Positions 39,794-48,424 are shown, numbered from the stretch's first letter. The stretch: DNA of 64,000 nucleotides from Herbiconiux sp. A18JL235 (GCF_040939305.1 NZ_CP162511.1:4092001-4156000); one strand, 5' to 3'. Numbers and translations are program-made. Notes: generated by a model not told the origin, from the letters alone.

Positions 39794-41416
39794 CAGGCTG
39801 TGGAGAACTTCGATGTCGTGGTTGTCGGTGGAGGACACAACGGCCTCGTCGCCGCCGCCTATCTCGCCGCCGCCGGGCAGACTGTCTGCGTGCTCGAGCG
39901 GGACGACCACCTCGGCGGCGCGGCGGTCTCCTCGTATGCCTTCGAGGGAATGGATGCCCGCCTCTCCCGCTACTCCTACCTGGTCAGCCTCCTCCCGCAG
40001 AAGATCGTCGACGACCTCCGCCTCGACGTCACGCTGCGACGTCGCCGCTACTCCTCCTACACGCCGGAGCCCGGAACCGACCGCGGCCTCCTCATCGACA
40101 ACGACGACCCGGTCGCCACCCGCGACTCGTTCGCATCGGTGGGCGCGGCCGCCGACGCCGACGCCTTCGAGCGCTTCGGCGCCGATCTCGCCCGGCTCGC
40201 CGCGGCCGTCTGGCCCACCCTCACCGAACCGCTTCCCACCCGCAGCGAGCTGCGCGCCCTCCTCGGCGATGATGAACTCTGGCGCGCTTTCGTCGAAGAG
40301 CCTGTGGGCGTCGAGATCGAGCGCAGGTTCGCCTCAGACCTGGTGCGGGGCGTCGTCGCCACCGACGCGCTCATCGGCACCTTCGCCTCGGTTCACGAGG
40401 CCACCCTCGCCCAGAACGTGTGCTTCCTCTACCACGTCGTCGGCGGCGGCACCGGCGACTGGGACGTCCCCGTCGGCGGCATGGGCGCCGTGACGGGCGA
40501 GCTCGAGCGGGCGGCCCGCGCCGCCGGAGCCGAGCTGCGCACCGGAGCCGAGGTGGTGAGCGTCTCGCCGGAGGGAGCCGTCGACTACCTTGACGCGTCG
40601 ACGGGCGCCACTCGGCGGGTGCAGGCCGGCCGGGTGCTCGCGAACGTCGCGCCTGCGCTGCTCGACCGTCTGCTCGGGATCGACCCCGCGCCCGGCGTCC
40701 CCGCGCCCGGCGACCCCACACCCGGTACCCCCGCAGCCGGCACCCCCGCCCCCGAGGGCGCCCAGGTGAAGGTCAACCTCCTCCTCTCCCGACTTCCTCG
40801 CCTCCGCGACGCCCAGGTATCGCCCGAGGCGGCCTTCGGCGGCACCTTCCACATCAACGAACTGCTGAGCCAGCTCGAGGCCGCCCATGCCGAGGCGGAG
40901 GGGGGCGCCGTGCCCCGCGTGGTGCCCGCCGAGATCTACTGCCATTCGCTGACCGACCCGAGCATCCTGTCGCCCGAGCTGCAGCAGGCGGGTGCGCAGA
41001 CCCTCACGGTGTTCGCCCTGCACACCCCGCACCGGCTCCTCGCCGACGGGGTGACGAATGCGCGTGAGCTCGGCGCCGCGGTGCTGAGCTCGCTCGACAG
41101 CGTGCTGGCCGAGCCGATCGAGCCGCTGCTCCTGCGCGACGCCCACGGTGAGCCCTGCATCGAGGTGAAGACGACGGCCGACCTCGAGGCGGCTCTCGGC
41201 ATGCCGGGTGGCAACATCTTCCACGGCTCGCTCAGCTGGCCGTTCGTCGACGACGACGCGCCCCTCACCACTGCGGCGGAGCGGTGGGGCGTGGCGACCG
41301 GGCATCCGCGCATCCTGCTCTGCGGATCGGGGTCGCGCCGAGGCGGCGCCGTGTCGGGCCTCGGCGGCTACAGCGCCGCCATGGCCGTGCTCGAAGACGG
41401 CATCGACGGCGCCTGA
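39791..41416 (+). CDS. Phytoene dehydrogenase-like FAD oxidoreductase (PYROXD2-type)
   Basis: A 541-residue flavoprotein. The dinucleotide fold FDVVVVGGGHNGLVAAAYLAAAGQTVCVLERDDHLGGAA (8-46) binds FAD; HVVGGGTGDWDVPVGGMGAVTGELERAARAAGAELRTGAEV is a family block, and the C-terminal FAD contact is LLCGSGSRRGGAVSGLGGYSAAMAVLED. These features fit the PYROXD2 branch of the CrtI superfamily rather than carotenoid desaturases, and no carotenoid genes are nearby. The natural substrate is unknown. Residues 299-323 are five tandem 5-residue repeats that interrupt the fold. Divergent from putA with overlapping promoters. Confidence 0.85.
   Translation: MQAVENFDVVVVGGGHNGLVAAAYLAAAGQTVCVLERDDHLGGAAVSSYAFEGMDARLSRYSYLVSLLPQKIVDDLRLDVTLRRRRYSSYTPEPGTDRGLLIDNDDPVATRDSFASVGAAADADAFERFGADLARLAAAVWPTLTEPLPTRSELRALLGDDELWRAFVEEPVGVEIERRFASDLVRGVVATDALIGTFASVHEATLAQNVCFLYHVVGGGTGDWDVPVGGMGAVTGELERAARAAGAELRTGAEVVSVSPEGAVDYLDASTGATRRVQAGRVLANVAPALLDRLLGIDPAPGVPAPGDPTPGTPAAGTPAPEGAQVKVNLLLSRLPRLRDAQVSPEAAFGGTFHINELLSQLEAAHAEAEGGAVPRVVPAEIYCHSLTDPSILSPELQQAGAQTLTVFALHTPHRLLADGVTNARELGAAVLSSLDSVLAEPIEPLLLRDAHGEPCIEVKTTADLEAALGMPGGNIFHGSLSWPFVDDDAPLTTAAERWGVATGHPRILLCGSGSRRGGAVSGLGGYSAAMAVLEDGIDGA
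40685..40759. repeat. Five tandem 15-bp units inside the PYROXD2-like gene
   Basis: Consecutive 15-mers encode PAPGV, PAPGD, PTPGT, PAAGT and PAPEG. The period is exact and in frame, so copy number can change without a frameshift. Confidence 0.8.
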
Positions 41417-41446
41417 AGGGCTCCGCGCGGCACGCTGGGGCCCGCC

Positions 41447-41995
41447 CTACTCCCAGACGCTCGCCGCCGGCGCCTTCGTCGACGGCAGCTTCGTCGCCTC
41501 GGCCCACGACGCCGCCCACTCGGGGAAGCGGTCGCCCGCAGGGGCGGGCCCGACGATGGCCTTCAGATCGTCGACCGGCACGATGCCGCCTGACCGCTTG
41601 AGGAAGCGGGCACGGATGAAGGCACGGGCATAGATCTCCCCGCGCACGACGAACCGCTGCTCCATCAGCACCGACCGGTCGTCGAAGCCGAGCACCCTGC
41701 TCTCCACCTCGAATCGCTGCCACAGCTGCAGCGAGCGCCGGAAGCTGATGGTCTCGGCCACGACGACCGGGTACCAGCCCCTCTCGCTGAGCTTCGACCA
41801 GGTGCCGCTGCGCTGCATGAGATCGAGGCGGGCGATGTCGAGTAGCGACAGGTAGACGCCGTTGTTCATATGGCGCAGCACGTCGAGGTCGGTCGGGATC
41901 ACACGGAACGGCGTGCTCGAGACCTCCCAGACGCCGAGCCGCGACCTGAAGCGGGAGCGCAGGGACTGGAGCAGGGTTCGCAGCAGGAAGTGCAC
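41447..41995 (-). CDS. Acyl-CoA thioesterase-like hot-dog protein
   Basis: A 182-residue hot-dog-fold protein of the 4-hydroxybenzoyl-CoA thioesterase-like group. TPFRVIPTDLDVLRHMNNGVYLSLLDIARLDLMQRSG contains the HMNNGxY motif with the active-site Asp region (IPTDLDVLRHMNN), followed by WYPVVVAETISFRRSLQLWQRFEVESRVLGFDDRSVLMEQRFV, the long helix-flanking strands. It would hydrolyse an acyl-CoA thioester of unknown chain. GTG 41995 is chosen because TACGAT is exactly 6 nt upstream. Divergent from trhO by 111 bp and convergent with the PYROXD2-like gene (30 bp). Confidence 0.83.
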   Translation of the reverse strand: MHFLLRTLLQSLRSRFRSRLGVWEVSSTPFRVIPTDLDVLRHMNNGVYLSLLDIARLDLMQRSGTWSKLSERGWYPVVVAETISFRRSLQLWQRFEVESRVLGFDDRSVLMEQRFVVRGEIYARAFIRARFLKRSGGIVPVDDLKAIVGPAPAGDRFPEWAASWAEATKLPSTKAPAASVWE

Positions 41996-42007
41996 GGCCC
42001 GATCGTA
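41993..42007 (-). promoter_or_regulatory. Leaderless promoter of the thioesterase gene
   Basis: TACGAT (complement of 42002-42007), 6 nt, GTG 41995. Confidence 0.6.
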
Positions 42008-42094
42008 GGGTTCGGGGTGCGGATGCGCGAAAGCAACTGAGGTTTCCGACAATCGCGAGCCGGTCGGGGCGGCCCGTGCTGGAAGTCCGGCGAC

Positions 42095-42109
42095 TAGGAT
42101 CGCCGGGTG
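42095..42109 (+). promoter_or_regulatory. Leaderless promoter of trhO
   Basis: TAGGAT (42095-42100), 6 nt, GTG 42107. Confidence 0.6.
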
Positions 42110-43045
42110 CCCATCCCGAAGATCCTCCTGTACTACGTCTTCGCACCGGTGGCCGACCCGGAGGCGGTACGGCTCTGGCAGCGCGACCTCGGCGAGTCTC
42201 TCGGGCTGCGTGGGCGCATCCTCATCTCCGCGCACGGCATCAACGGCACCGTGGGCGGCGAGCTCGACGCGGTGAAGCGCTACCTCCGCAAGACCCGCGA
42301 GTTCGCCCCGTTCCGCGAGCTCGACGCGAAGTGGAGCGAGGGCACGGCGCTCGAAGACGCCCCGGCGAGCCCGCACACCCCCTACCGAGCGATCACCGAC
42401 TTCCCGCGTCTCAGCGTGAAGGTGCGCGACGAGATCGTGAGCTTCGGTGCTCCGGACGAGCTGCGGGTCGACGAGCACGGGGTGGTGGGGGGCGGCGTGC
42501 GGCTGACGCCCGGGCAGGTGCACGAACTCGTCGACGAGCGCCGCGCTGCCGGCGAGGAGGTCGTGTTCTTCGACGGCCGGAACCCGTTCGAGGCCGAGAT
42601 CGGGCGGTTCGAGAACGCCGTCGTGCCCGAGGTCGCCTCCACCCGCGACTTCGTCGCCGAACTCGACAGCGGCCGGTACGACCACCTCAAGTCATCCCCG
42701 GTCGTGACGTATTGCACCGGCGGCATACGATGCGAGGTGCTCTCGTCGCTCATGGTCGCGCGGGGTTTCGAGCGGGTCTTCCAGCTCGACGGCGGCATCG
42801 TGCGCTACGGCGAGGCCTACGGCGACGGGGGGCTCTGGCACGGTTCGCTCGCCGTCTTCGACGGCCGCGAGTCGATCGCCTTCTCACCCCAGGTCGAGGT
42901 GATCTCGCACTGCGCCGGATGCGGCACCCCCACGGCGCGGCTGCAGAACTGCTCCGACCCCGCCTGCCGCTCACGGCTCGTGGTGTGCGAGGCCTGCAGC
43001 GCGGCCCACGACATGAGCTGCCGGGAGCACGCAGCGCAGGAATAG
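42107..43045 (+). CDS. trhO: tRNA uridine(34) hydroxylase, rhodanese family
   Basis: A 312-residue TrhO/YceA protein. The N-terminal ferredoxin-like part has [25 protein letters not shown], followed by a rhodanese domain with [19 protein letters not shown] and the active-site loop [15 protein letters not shown] in which Cys203 is the essential residue; the C-terminus has paired CxxC-type clusters, HCAGCGTP and CEACSAAH. TrhO makes 5-hydroxyuridine at position 34 of tRNA in an O2-dependent reaction. GTG start without leader. Its TAG stop is also the first half of the next gene's -10 element. Confidence 0.93.
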   Translation: MPIPKILLYYVFAPVADPEAVRLWQRDLGESLGLRGRILISAHGINGTVGGELDAVKRYLRKTREFAPFRELDAKWSEGTALEDAPASPHTPYRAITDFPRLSVKVRDEIVSFGAPDELRVDEHGVVGGGVRLTPGQVHELVDERRAAGEEVVFFDGRNPFEAEIGRFENAVVPEVASTRDFVAELDSGRYDHLKSSPVVTYCTGGIRCEVLSSLMVARGFERVFQLDGGIVRYGEAYGDGGLWHGSLAVFDGRESIAFSPQVEVISHCAGCGTPTARLQNCSDPACRSRLVVCEACSAAHDMSCREHAAQE

Positions 43046-43057
43046 GCTCGCCCCATG
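43043..43057 (+). promoter_or_regulatory. Leaderless promoter overlapping the trhO stop codon
   Basis: TAGGCT (43043-43048), 6 nt, ATG 43055. The first three bases are the TAG stop of trhO. Confidence 0.6.
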
Positions 43058-43924
43058 AGCTCTCCCTCCCCCCATAGCGCAGCCGCCGACCCACACCGCT
43101 CGAGCGCTCCGCGCGACTCCTACGACCCGCAGCTCGCCCACCCGAGCCACGAGCTCATCCACGATCGTGCCGACGCTCTGCTCGCGCTGCATCACGCTCC
43201 CGAGATCCTCACCGTGGTGAACGTCTGGGACGTCGCCAGCGCCACCGTCATCGCCGACCTGCCTGAGACCAAGGCCCTCGCCACGGCCAGCCACGGCATC
43301 GCGGCCGCCTACGGCTTCGAGGACGGCGAGAAGATCCCGGTCGATCTCATGATCGAAGCGGTCGGGCGCATCGCGCTCTCGACCTCGTTGCCGGTCTCGG
43401 CCGACCTCGAGGGCGGCTACGGCGACACGGGCGAGACGGTCAGGCGCGCCATCGGCGTGGGCGTGGTCGGCGCCAACATCGAAGACCGGATGCGCCCCCA
43501 CATCGAGTCCGTCGAGAACGTCGCCGAGGTGATGAAGGCCGCCGAGGCCGAGGGCGTGCGGTTCGTGCTGAACGCGCGCACCGACGCGCTGCTGCGGCGC
43601 GGCGACCGCCCGCTCGACGAGGCGATCGACGACGCCATCGAACGCGGTCGCGCCTACCTCGACGCGGGTGCGGCGTGCGTGTTCGTGCCCGGGCTCGTCG
43701 ACGAGGCGATCGCCGAGCGGCTGGTCGACGGCATCGGGCACCTCAAGGTGAGCGTCATCGGCGTACCGGGCGCGCTCTCCCCCGAGCGCTACCAGGAGCT
43801 CGGCATCGCCCGCATCTCCTACGGCCCGTGGCCGCAACGGGTCGCGCTGGCCGCCCTGCGGCAGTCGGCGCGCTCGCTCTACGCCGGCGGCGTGCTGCCG
43901 GCCGACACCCCGGTGCTCACCTAG
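43055..43924 (+). CDS. Isocitrate lyase / PEP mutase family protein
   Basis: A 289-residue enzyme of the PEP mutase/isocitrate lyase barrel superfamily. VVNVWDVASATVIADLPETKALATASHGIAAAYGFEDGEKIP, LPVSADLEGGYGDTGETVRRAIGVGVVGANIEDRM and VLNARTDALLR contain the Mg2+- and oxyanion-binding residues of the family. The KCSR/KKCGH active-site loop of true isocitrate lyases is absent, and the length fits oxaloacetate decarboxylase- or 2-methylisocitrate-lyase-like members, so the reaction is probably a C-C bond cleavage of unknown substrate. The first 20 residues are a His/Ser/Pro-rich extension. Leaderless start. Confidence 0.82.
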   Translation: MSSPSPHSAAADPHRSSAPRDSYDPQLAHPSHELIHDRADALLALHHAPEILTVVNVWDVASATVIADLPETKALATASHGIAAAYGFEDGEKIPVDLMIEAVGRIALSTSLPVSADLEGGYGDTGETVRRAIGVGVVGANIEDRMRPHIESVENVAEVMKAAEAEGVRFVLNARTDALLRRGDRPLDEAIDDAIERGRAYLDAGAACVFVPGLVDEAIAERLVDGIGHLKVSVIGVPGALSPERYQELGIARISYGPWPQRVALAALRQSARSLYAGGVLPADTPVLT

Positions 43925-43938
43925 GCCCCTGAGACGCG

Positions 43939-45387
43939 TCAGCGCCCCCCGTCGAGCCGTCGCTCCGCGCGCGCCTGGCGCCGCTCCACGGCCCGCCGGT
44001 GCGAGAACCGCCTGGCCTCCGTTCCCGACAGGGCGAGCAGCACGAGCACGTCGAACGACAACCCCACCAGGTTCGTCTGCAGGGTGATCTGCGGCCCACC
44101 CTTCACGAAGTCGATCGCCGTCACCACCACGGCGGCGGCACTGATGCCCATCCCCGTGAACCGGGCCCAGTTGTGCCCGTGATAGATCAGGAACGCCAGC
44201 ACCGTGTACAGCGCAATGACGAGCAGCGCGACGGTGACGAAGACCGCGGCCACCACCGAGGCCAGGTAGCGCGCATCGGCGGGCGTCAGCGCACCGGTCA
44301 GCGTTCTGAAGTCGATCTCACCGTCGCCGAGCGAGAAGGCGACCACCACCACGGCGCCGAGGGCCGACAGGATGCGCGCCACCATCAGCAGCACACCCAG
44401 ATAGATCGCTGCGGGTCGCCGAGTGCTCGCGATCGGCGATTCCGTGAACACGGCGGCCGGGGTGGGTGCGACCGGTCGTTCGGAGGCGCCGGCGGTTGCG
44501 GTGCCGCCACCTCCGGCATCCTCGCCCACCGCCACCTCGCGCAGGTCGATGACGGGCAGATCGCCGTCGGTGACGATGGCGTCACCCCCGCCGTTGACGT
44601 GGTGGTAGCCGGTCGAGAAGTTCTTGATCAGCTGCACCGACGCATCCGGATTCCCTTCCACCAGGGTGCTCACGATGTGGTCGCGCTCGCGGTCGGTGTC
44701 CTTGTCGATGCGGTGGGTGATCTGCAGCGTGAAGAACGACAGGCCGATGCTGCGGTCGTAGGTGCCGGCGGCCATCCAGTCGGCCTCGTGCCCGCCGGGC
44801 AGCAGCCACCCAGGGGGGCAGCGCCAGAACCGCACGTGGTGACGTTTGGCCGGATTGCCCTCCACCTCCTGCTGGTAGGTGAAGTCCTGCAGCTGGCCGA
44901 ACAGGAACAGGCGCGAGACCGGCGCACCCGGGTAGCTGCGCCGCAGCAGGGTCGCCCGCACCGTGCGCAGCGCCGAGGTGAGGCCCATGTCGTCGGCCTG
45001 GTGCCAGCCAGCCCGCACCATGGCCTCGTGCACCTGCTGCTCGGTGCCCCGCAGGGCGACGTTCACGGGGTCGCCGAGCAAGCCCTCGCGGGTCTTCGCG
45101 CGGCCGATGAAGTAGTCGGGAACGTAGAACAGAGTGAGGATGCTGTGCACCCGGGGCAGCAGCAGGTACGCCACGACGAGCCAGAACACGACGAGGAACC
45201 ACAGCTGCTGCCAGCCCCTGGCGAACGACTCGGTGGCGACCAGGAAGGCGAGCCAGGCCGTCGCCAGCGTTCCGAACAGGAAGAAGGCGCTGTCGACGAC
45301 GAGCCCCACCGATCCGCGCAGGGTGCGGCGTCTGATGTGCTCGACCAGACCGGCGTCTTCGAGCTCCTCGGCGCTCGGATCGGCCAT
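43939..45387 (-). CDS. LssY C-terminal domain membrane protein
   Basis: A 482-residue membrane protein. Two helices (about 32-55 and 60-80) precede the LssY_C-type domain, with VHEAMVRAGWHQADDMGLTSALRTVRATLLRRSYPGAPVSRLFLFGQLQDFTYQQEVEGNPAKRHHVRFW, ending near residue 275. A Thr/Ala/Gly-rich linker leads to four C-terminal helices (about 330-455) and a basic tail. LssY_C domains occur with PAP2 phosphatases and type I secretion genes, but their activity is unknown. ATG 45387 follows AAAGGA by 8 nt; an upstream in-frame ATG at 45396 lacks it. Divergent from the ABC pair. Confidence 0.78.
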   Translation of the reverse strand: MADPSAEELEDAGLVEHIRRRTLRGSVGLVVDSAFFLFGTLATAWLAFLVATESFARGWQQLWFLVVFWLVVAYLLLPRVHSILTLFYVPDYFIGRAKTREGLLGDPVNVALRGTEQQVHEAMVRAGWHQADDMGLTSALRTVRATLLRRSYPGAPVSRLFLFGQLQDFTYQQEVEGNPAKRHHVRFWRCPPGWLLPGGHEADWMAAGTYDRSIGLSFFTLQITHRIDKDTDRERDHIVSTLVEGNPDASVQLIKNFSTGYHHVNGGGDAIVTDGDLPVIDLREVAVGEDAGGGGTATAGASERPVAPTPAAVFTESPIASTRRPAAIYLGVLLMVARILSALGAVVVVAFSLGDGEIDFRTLTGALTPADARYLASVVAAVFVTVALLVIALYTVLAFLIYHGHNWARFTGMGISAAAVVVTAIDFVKGGPQITLQTNLVGLSFDVLVLLALSGTEARRFSHRRAVERRQARAERRLDGGR

Positions 45388-45437
45388 CGGGAGCATCCTT
45401 TCGTTCCGTGCGATTGTGCCAGCTTCGTGGGAATGCT

Positions 45438-45466
45438 GTGACAACGCCCGACCGCCACCCTAGGCT
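45438..45466 (+). promoter_or_regulatory. Promoter of the ABC transporter operon
   Basis: GTGACA (45438-45443), 17-bp spacer, TAGGCT (45461-45466). The predicted transcript begins near 45473, past the in-frame ATG at 45470, which rules that ATG out; the leader then carries AGGAAA before ATG 45521. Confidence 0.6.
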
Positions 45467-45520
45467 GGAATGGCGGCGTCGCCGCGCGTTCTTTCCCCGG
45501 ACACCGACAGGAAACCATCG

Positions 45521-46423
45521 ATGCCCACCGGCGTACCCATCGAGTTCGCACATCTGACGAAGTCGTTCGGCACCGTGAACGCCGTCTCCGACCTCACCCT
45601 CACCGTCGAACCCGGGCAGGTCACGGGGTTCCTCGGGCCGAACGGAGCGGGCAAGACGACCACCCTCCGCATGCTCCTCGGCCTCGTGCGCCCGACTTCC
45701 GGCGCTGCCACGTTCGGCGGCTCGCGCTACGCCGAGCTGCACTCCCCGCTCGCGACCGTCGGGGCCTCGCTCGAGGCGGCGAGCTTCCACCCGGGCCGAT
45801 CCGCCCGCAACCACCTCGCGGTCTACGCGCAGGCGGCGGGCCTCCCGAAGACGGCTCCGGATGCGGCACTCGAGAAGGTGGGCCTCTCCGGCTACGGCAA
45901 CCGGCGGGTGGGCGGGTACTCGCTCGGCATGCGCCAGCGGCTCGGGCTCGCATTCGCACTGCTCGGCGACCCGGGAGTGCTGGTGCTCGACGAGCCCATC
46001 AACGGGCTCGACCCGGAGGGCATCAAGTGGATCCGCCTGTTGCTGCGCGGCATGGCCGCCGAGGGGCGCACCGTGCTCATCAGCTCGCACCTGCTGAGCG
46101 AAGTGCAGCAGACCGTCGACGAGGTCGTCATCATCTCGCACGGAGCGCTCGTGCACCGCGGCGAGCTGTCGAGCCTCGACACCTCCGACTCGAAACAGGT
46201 GCAGGTGAACGCCGACGACCGCGACCGGCTCGCCGAGATCATCCGTGCCGCCGGCTACGAGGTGTCGAAGCTGCGCTCGGGAGTTCTCGTCGAGAACGCC
46301 GAGGCGGGGGTGATCGGCCGGCTCGCCTTCGACGCGGGAATACCGCTCACCGGGTTGTCGCAGAAGCGCACCGGTCTCGAGGAGTCGTTCCTCGCGCTCG
46401 TGGGCGAGGAGGGTGCGCTGTGA
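45521..46423 (+). CDS. ABC transporter ATP-binding protein
   Basis: A 300-residue ATPase of the bacitracin/lantibiotic-export (CcmA) type. Walker A is GPNGAGKTTT, the signature LSGYGNRRVGGYSLGMRQRLGLA has a degenerate YSLGMRQ in place of LSGGQ (normal for this branch), and Walker B is VLVLDEPINGLDPEG; the H-loop is ISSHLLSEV. The last 80 residues form the extra domain found in this group. It pairs with the membrane subunit whose GTG start overlaps its stop (GTGA). The likely role is export or immunity to an unknown compound. ATG 45521 has AGGAAA 8 nt upstream. Confidence 0.9.
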   Translation: MPTGVPIEFAHLTKSFGTVNAVSDLTLTVEPGQVTGFLGPNGAGKTTTLRMLLGLVRPTSGAATFGGSRYAELHSPLATVGASLEAASFHPGRSARNHLAVYAQAAGLPKTAPDAALEKVGLSGYGNRRVGGYSLGMRQRLGLAFALLGDPGVLVLDEPINGLDPEGIKWIRLLLRGMAAEGRTVLISSHLLSEVQQTVDEVVIISHGALVHRGELSSLDTSDSKQVQVNADDRDRLAEIIRAAGYEVSKLRSGVLVENAEAGVIGRLAFDAGIPLTGLSQKRTGLEESFLALVGEEGAL

Positions 46424-47223
46424 ACCTCCTCTCCGCTGTGCGCTCCGAGATCACGAAGATCACCAGCACCCGCCTGTGGTGGGTGCTCTCGCTCATCATG
46501 GTGGGCTACGTCGCGCTGTGCGCGGGCGGGATGGCCGTCATCCTCGGCGGCCTGGGGTCGCAGGCGAACGGGCCCGCCATCCCCTCGGCCCAGCTGCCCT
46601 CGCTGGTGTACAGCTTCGCGACCTCGGTGGGCTACGTGTTCCCCGTGCTGTTCGGAGCGCTCGCGGTGACGAGCGAGTTCCGGTTCCAGTCACTCACCCC
46701 GACGTTCCTCGCGGTGCCGCGGCGCGGGTTCGTGCTGGCGGGCAAGGTCATCGCGCTGCTGCTCGCCGGCGCCGTGTTCGGGGTATTGGCACTGATCGCG
46801 TCGATGGGCGTCGGTGCGGGTCTGCTCGCCGCGTTCGGCGTCGACCCGCTGCTGTCGACACCCGAGATCTGGGCGTTCGTGGGGCGCAGCATCCTCGCCA
46901 TGGCGCTGTGGTCGGCGCTCGGGGTGGGGCTCGGAGCCCTCGTGCCCAGCCAGGTCGCCGCCATCGTCATCGTGCTCGCCTTCACCCAGTTCGTCGAGCC
47001 GCTGCTGAGGGTGGCTGCGGGGTTCACCGACTGGTCGGCGCAGGTGGCCCAGTTCCTGCCGGGCGCGGCCAGCGACTCCCTGGTGGGTGCGAGCGTCTAC
47101 GCCGCCATGTCCGGGGGCGGCGCCGGCCTCGAGTGGTGGCAGGGCGGGCTCGTGCTCGCCGCCTACGCCGCCGTCGCCACGGTCATCGGCTTCTTCACCT
47201 CTTGGCGCCGCGACGTCTCGTAG
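46420..47223 (+). CDS. ABC transporter permease (ABC-2 type)
   Basis: A 267-residue membrane subunit with six predicted helices. The N-terminus VNLLSAVRSEITKITSTRLWWVLSLIMVGYVALCAGG is a family hallmark (helix after a short amphipathic segment), as is VTSEFRFQSLTPTFLAVPRRGFVLAGKVIALLLAG. It starts with GTG inside the ATPase's last codons. With one ATPase and one permease the complex is probably a homodimeric exporter. It is followed by the twin dyads at 47285-47341 before the next gene. Confidence 0.87.
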   Translation: MNLLSAVRSEITKITSTRLWWVLSLIMVGYVALCAGGMAVILGGLGSQANGPAIPSAQLPSLVYSFATSVGYVFPVLFGALAVTSEFRFQSLTPTFLAVPRRGFVLAGKVIALLLAGAVFGVLALIASMGVGAGLLAAFGVDPLLSTPEIWAFVGRSILAMALWSALGVGLGALVPSQVAAIVIVLAFTQFVEPLLRVAAGFTDWSAQVAQFLPGAASDSLVGASVYAAMSGGGAGLEWWQGGLVLAAYAAVATVIGFFTSWRRDVS

Positions 47224-47284
47224 CGCCGCCCTGGCCGCCCCGCGCATCCGCCTTCGACCCGCTCCACCTCCCCACCCGAGCCAC

Positions 47285-47341
47285 TTTTCGCGGACAAAGT
47301 CCGTGAAAACTGCGGTTCGGACGGACTTTGTCCGTGAGAAC
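47285..47341. promoter_or_regulatory. Twin palindromes GGACWWWGTCC before the AcuI-type reductase
   Basis: CGGACAAAGTCCG (47291-47303) and CGGACTTTGTCCG (47322-47334) are 31 bp apart centre to centre. The first extends to TTTTC...GAAAA ends (47285-47309, arms matching at 10 of 11 positions); the second to GTTC...GAAC ends (47315-47341). They could be tandem operators for the downstream gene or a dispersed palindrome. The rest of the 47224-47403 gap shows only a purine-rich leader. Confidence 0.6.
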
Positions 47342-47403
47342 GTGGGTCGCCGCCGGGAGGATGTGCGTGGCAGGGTGGAGGGAGGCGAGCGGAAGGCGAA
47401 GCG

Positions 47404-48399
47404 ATGGCCCGAGCGATGATGGCGACGGAGAAGGGCGCGGCCGCGCGGCTGCTCGAGATCGACGACGAGGAGTTCTTCGAGGGGTCGGGTGGCGACGAGG
47501 CCGTCGACCTCGACGTGCTGTTCTCGAGCGTGAACTTCAAGGACGGCCTCGCGATCACCGGCCGGCCGGGCGTGCTGCGCGCATGGCCGCTCATCCCGGG
47601 CATCGACATCGTGGGCCGCGTCACGCGCTCCCGATCGTCGCGCTTCGCACCGGGCGACCTCGTGGTGCTGAACGGAGACGGCATCGGCGAGAACCGTCAC
47701 GGCGGCTTCGCCACGAAGGCGCGGGTGCGACCGGATGCGCTGCTGCACCTCCCCGAGGCGATCTCACCCGAGCGGGCAGCCGCGATCGGCACCGCGGGCT
47801 TCACCTCGATGCTGGCCGTGCTGGCGCTGCAAGACGCCGGGGTCACGCCCGACGACGGCGAGGTGCTCGTCACGGGCGCGGCAGGCGGTGTCGGCTCGGT
47901 GGCGATCTCCCTCCTGGCCGGCCGCGGCTACACCGTCGTCGCGTCGTCGGGCCGCGTGGAGGCGCAGGGCGACTACCTGCGGTCCTTGGGTGCCGCCCGG
48001 GTCGTCGACCGCTCGCCCCTGGGCGAGCCGGGCAAGCCGCTGCAGACCCAGCAGTGGGCGGGAGCCGTCGACTCCGTCGGAAGCACCACCCTCGCGAACG
48101 TGCTCGCGCAGACGAACTACGGCGGCACCGTCGTGGCCTGCGGCCTCGCGGCGGGAAGCGAGCTGCCCACCACGGTGATGCCGTTCATCCTCCGCGGGGT
48201 GACGCTCACCGGCGCGAACTCGGTCGAGGCCCCTCGTGCGCTCCGCGAGCGCGCCTGGACCGACCTCGCGAACGAGCTCGACCTCGGTCTCCTCGACTCG
48301 ATGACCACCACCATCGGTCTCGACGCCGTCGCCGACACCGCCGAACGCATCCTCGCCGGCCAGGTGCGCGGCCGCACCGTCGTCGACGTCGCCTCGTAG
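47404..48399 (+). CDS. MDR-family oxidoreductase, acrylyl-CoA reductase (AcuI/YhdH) type
   Basis: A 331-residue zinc-independent alcohol dehydrogenase homologue. YSSVNFKDGLA-like segment VLFSSVNFKDGLAITGRPGV and PLIPGIDIVGRVTRSRSSRFAPGD define the YhdH/AcuI branch; the NADPH-binding loop is VTGAAGGVGSVAISLL, and the C-terminal LGLLDSMTTTIGLDAVADTAERILAGQVRGRTVVDV is also conserved. AcuI reduces acryloyl-CoA, a by-product of 3-hydroxypropionate or DMSP breakdown; the physiological role here is unknown. GGAAGG stands 10 nt before ATG 47404. Confidence 0.87.
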   Translation: MARAMMATEKGAAARLLEIDDEEFFEGSGGDEAVDLDVLFSSVNFKDGLAITGRPGVLRAWPLIPGIDIVGRVTRSRSSRFAPGDLVVLNGDGIGENRHGGFATKARVRPDALLHLPEAISPERAAAIGTAGFTSMLAVLALQDAGVTPDDGEVLVTGAAGGVGSVAISLLAGRGYTVVASSGRVEAQGDYLRSLGAARVVDRSPLGEPGKPLQTQQWAGAVDSVGSTTLANVLAQTNYGGTVVACGLAAGSELPTTVMPFILRGVTLTGANSVEAPRALRERAWTDLANELDLGLLDSMTTTIGLDAVADTAERILAGQVRGRTVVDVAS

Positions 48400-48424
48400 C
48401 CGCGCCCACAGCAGCGCGCCCGCT

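Noticed and set aside
37617..40493. A very long plus-strand open frame (over 950 codons) opposite putA, and similar long antisense frames elsewhere
   Set aside because: In GC-rich DNA the frame antisense to a real gene lacks stops. The translation is Arg/Gly/His-rich without domains, while the opposite strand encodes a complete PutA.
39791..41416. Carotenoid biosynthesis gene (crtI)
   Set aside because: The sequence fits the PYROXD2 branch better and no crtB, crtE or lycopene cyclase gene is adjacent.
45470..45520. ATG 45470 as start of the ABC ATPase
   Set aside because: It lies only 3 nt after the -10 TAGGCT, so it would not be on the transcript; ATG 45521 has a good ribosome-binding site.
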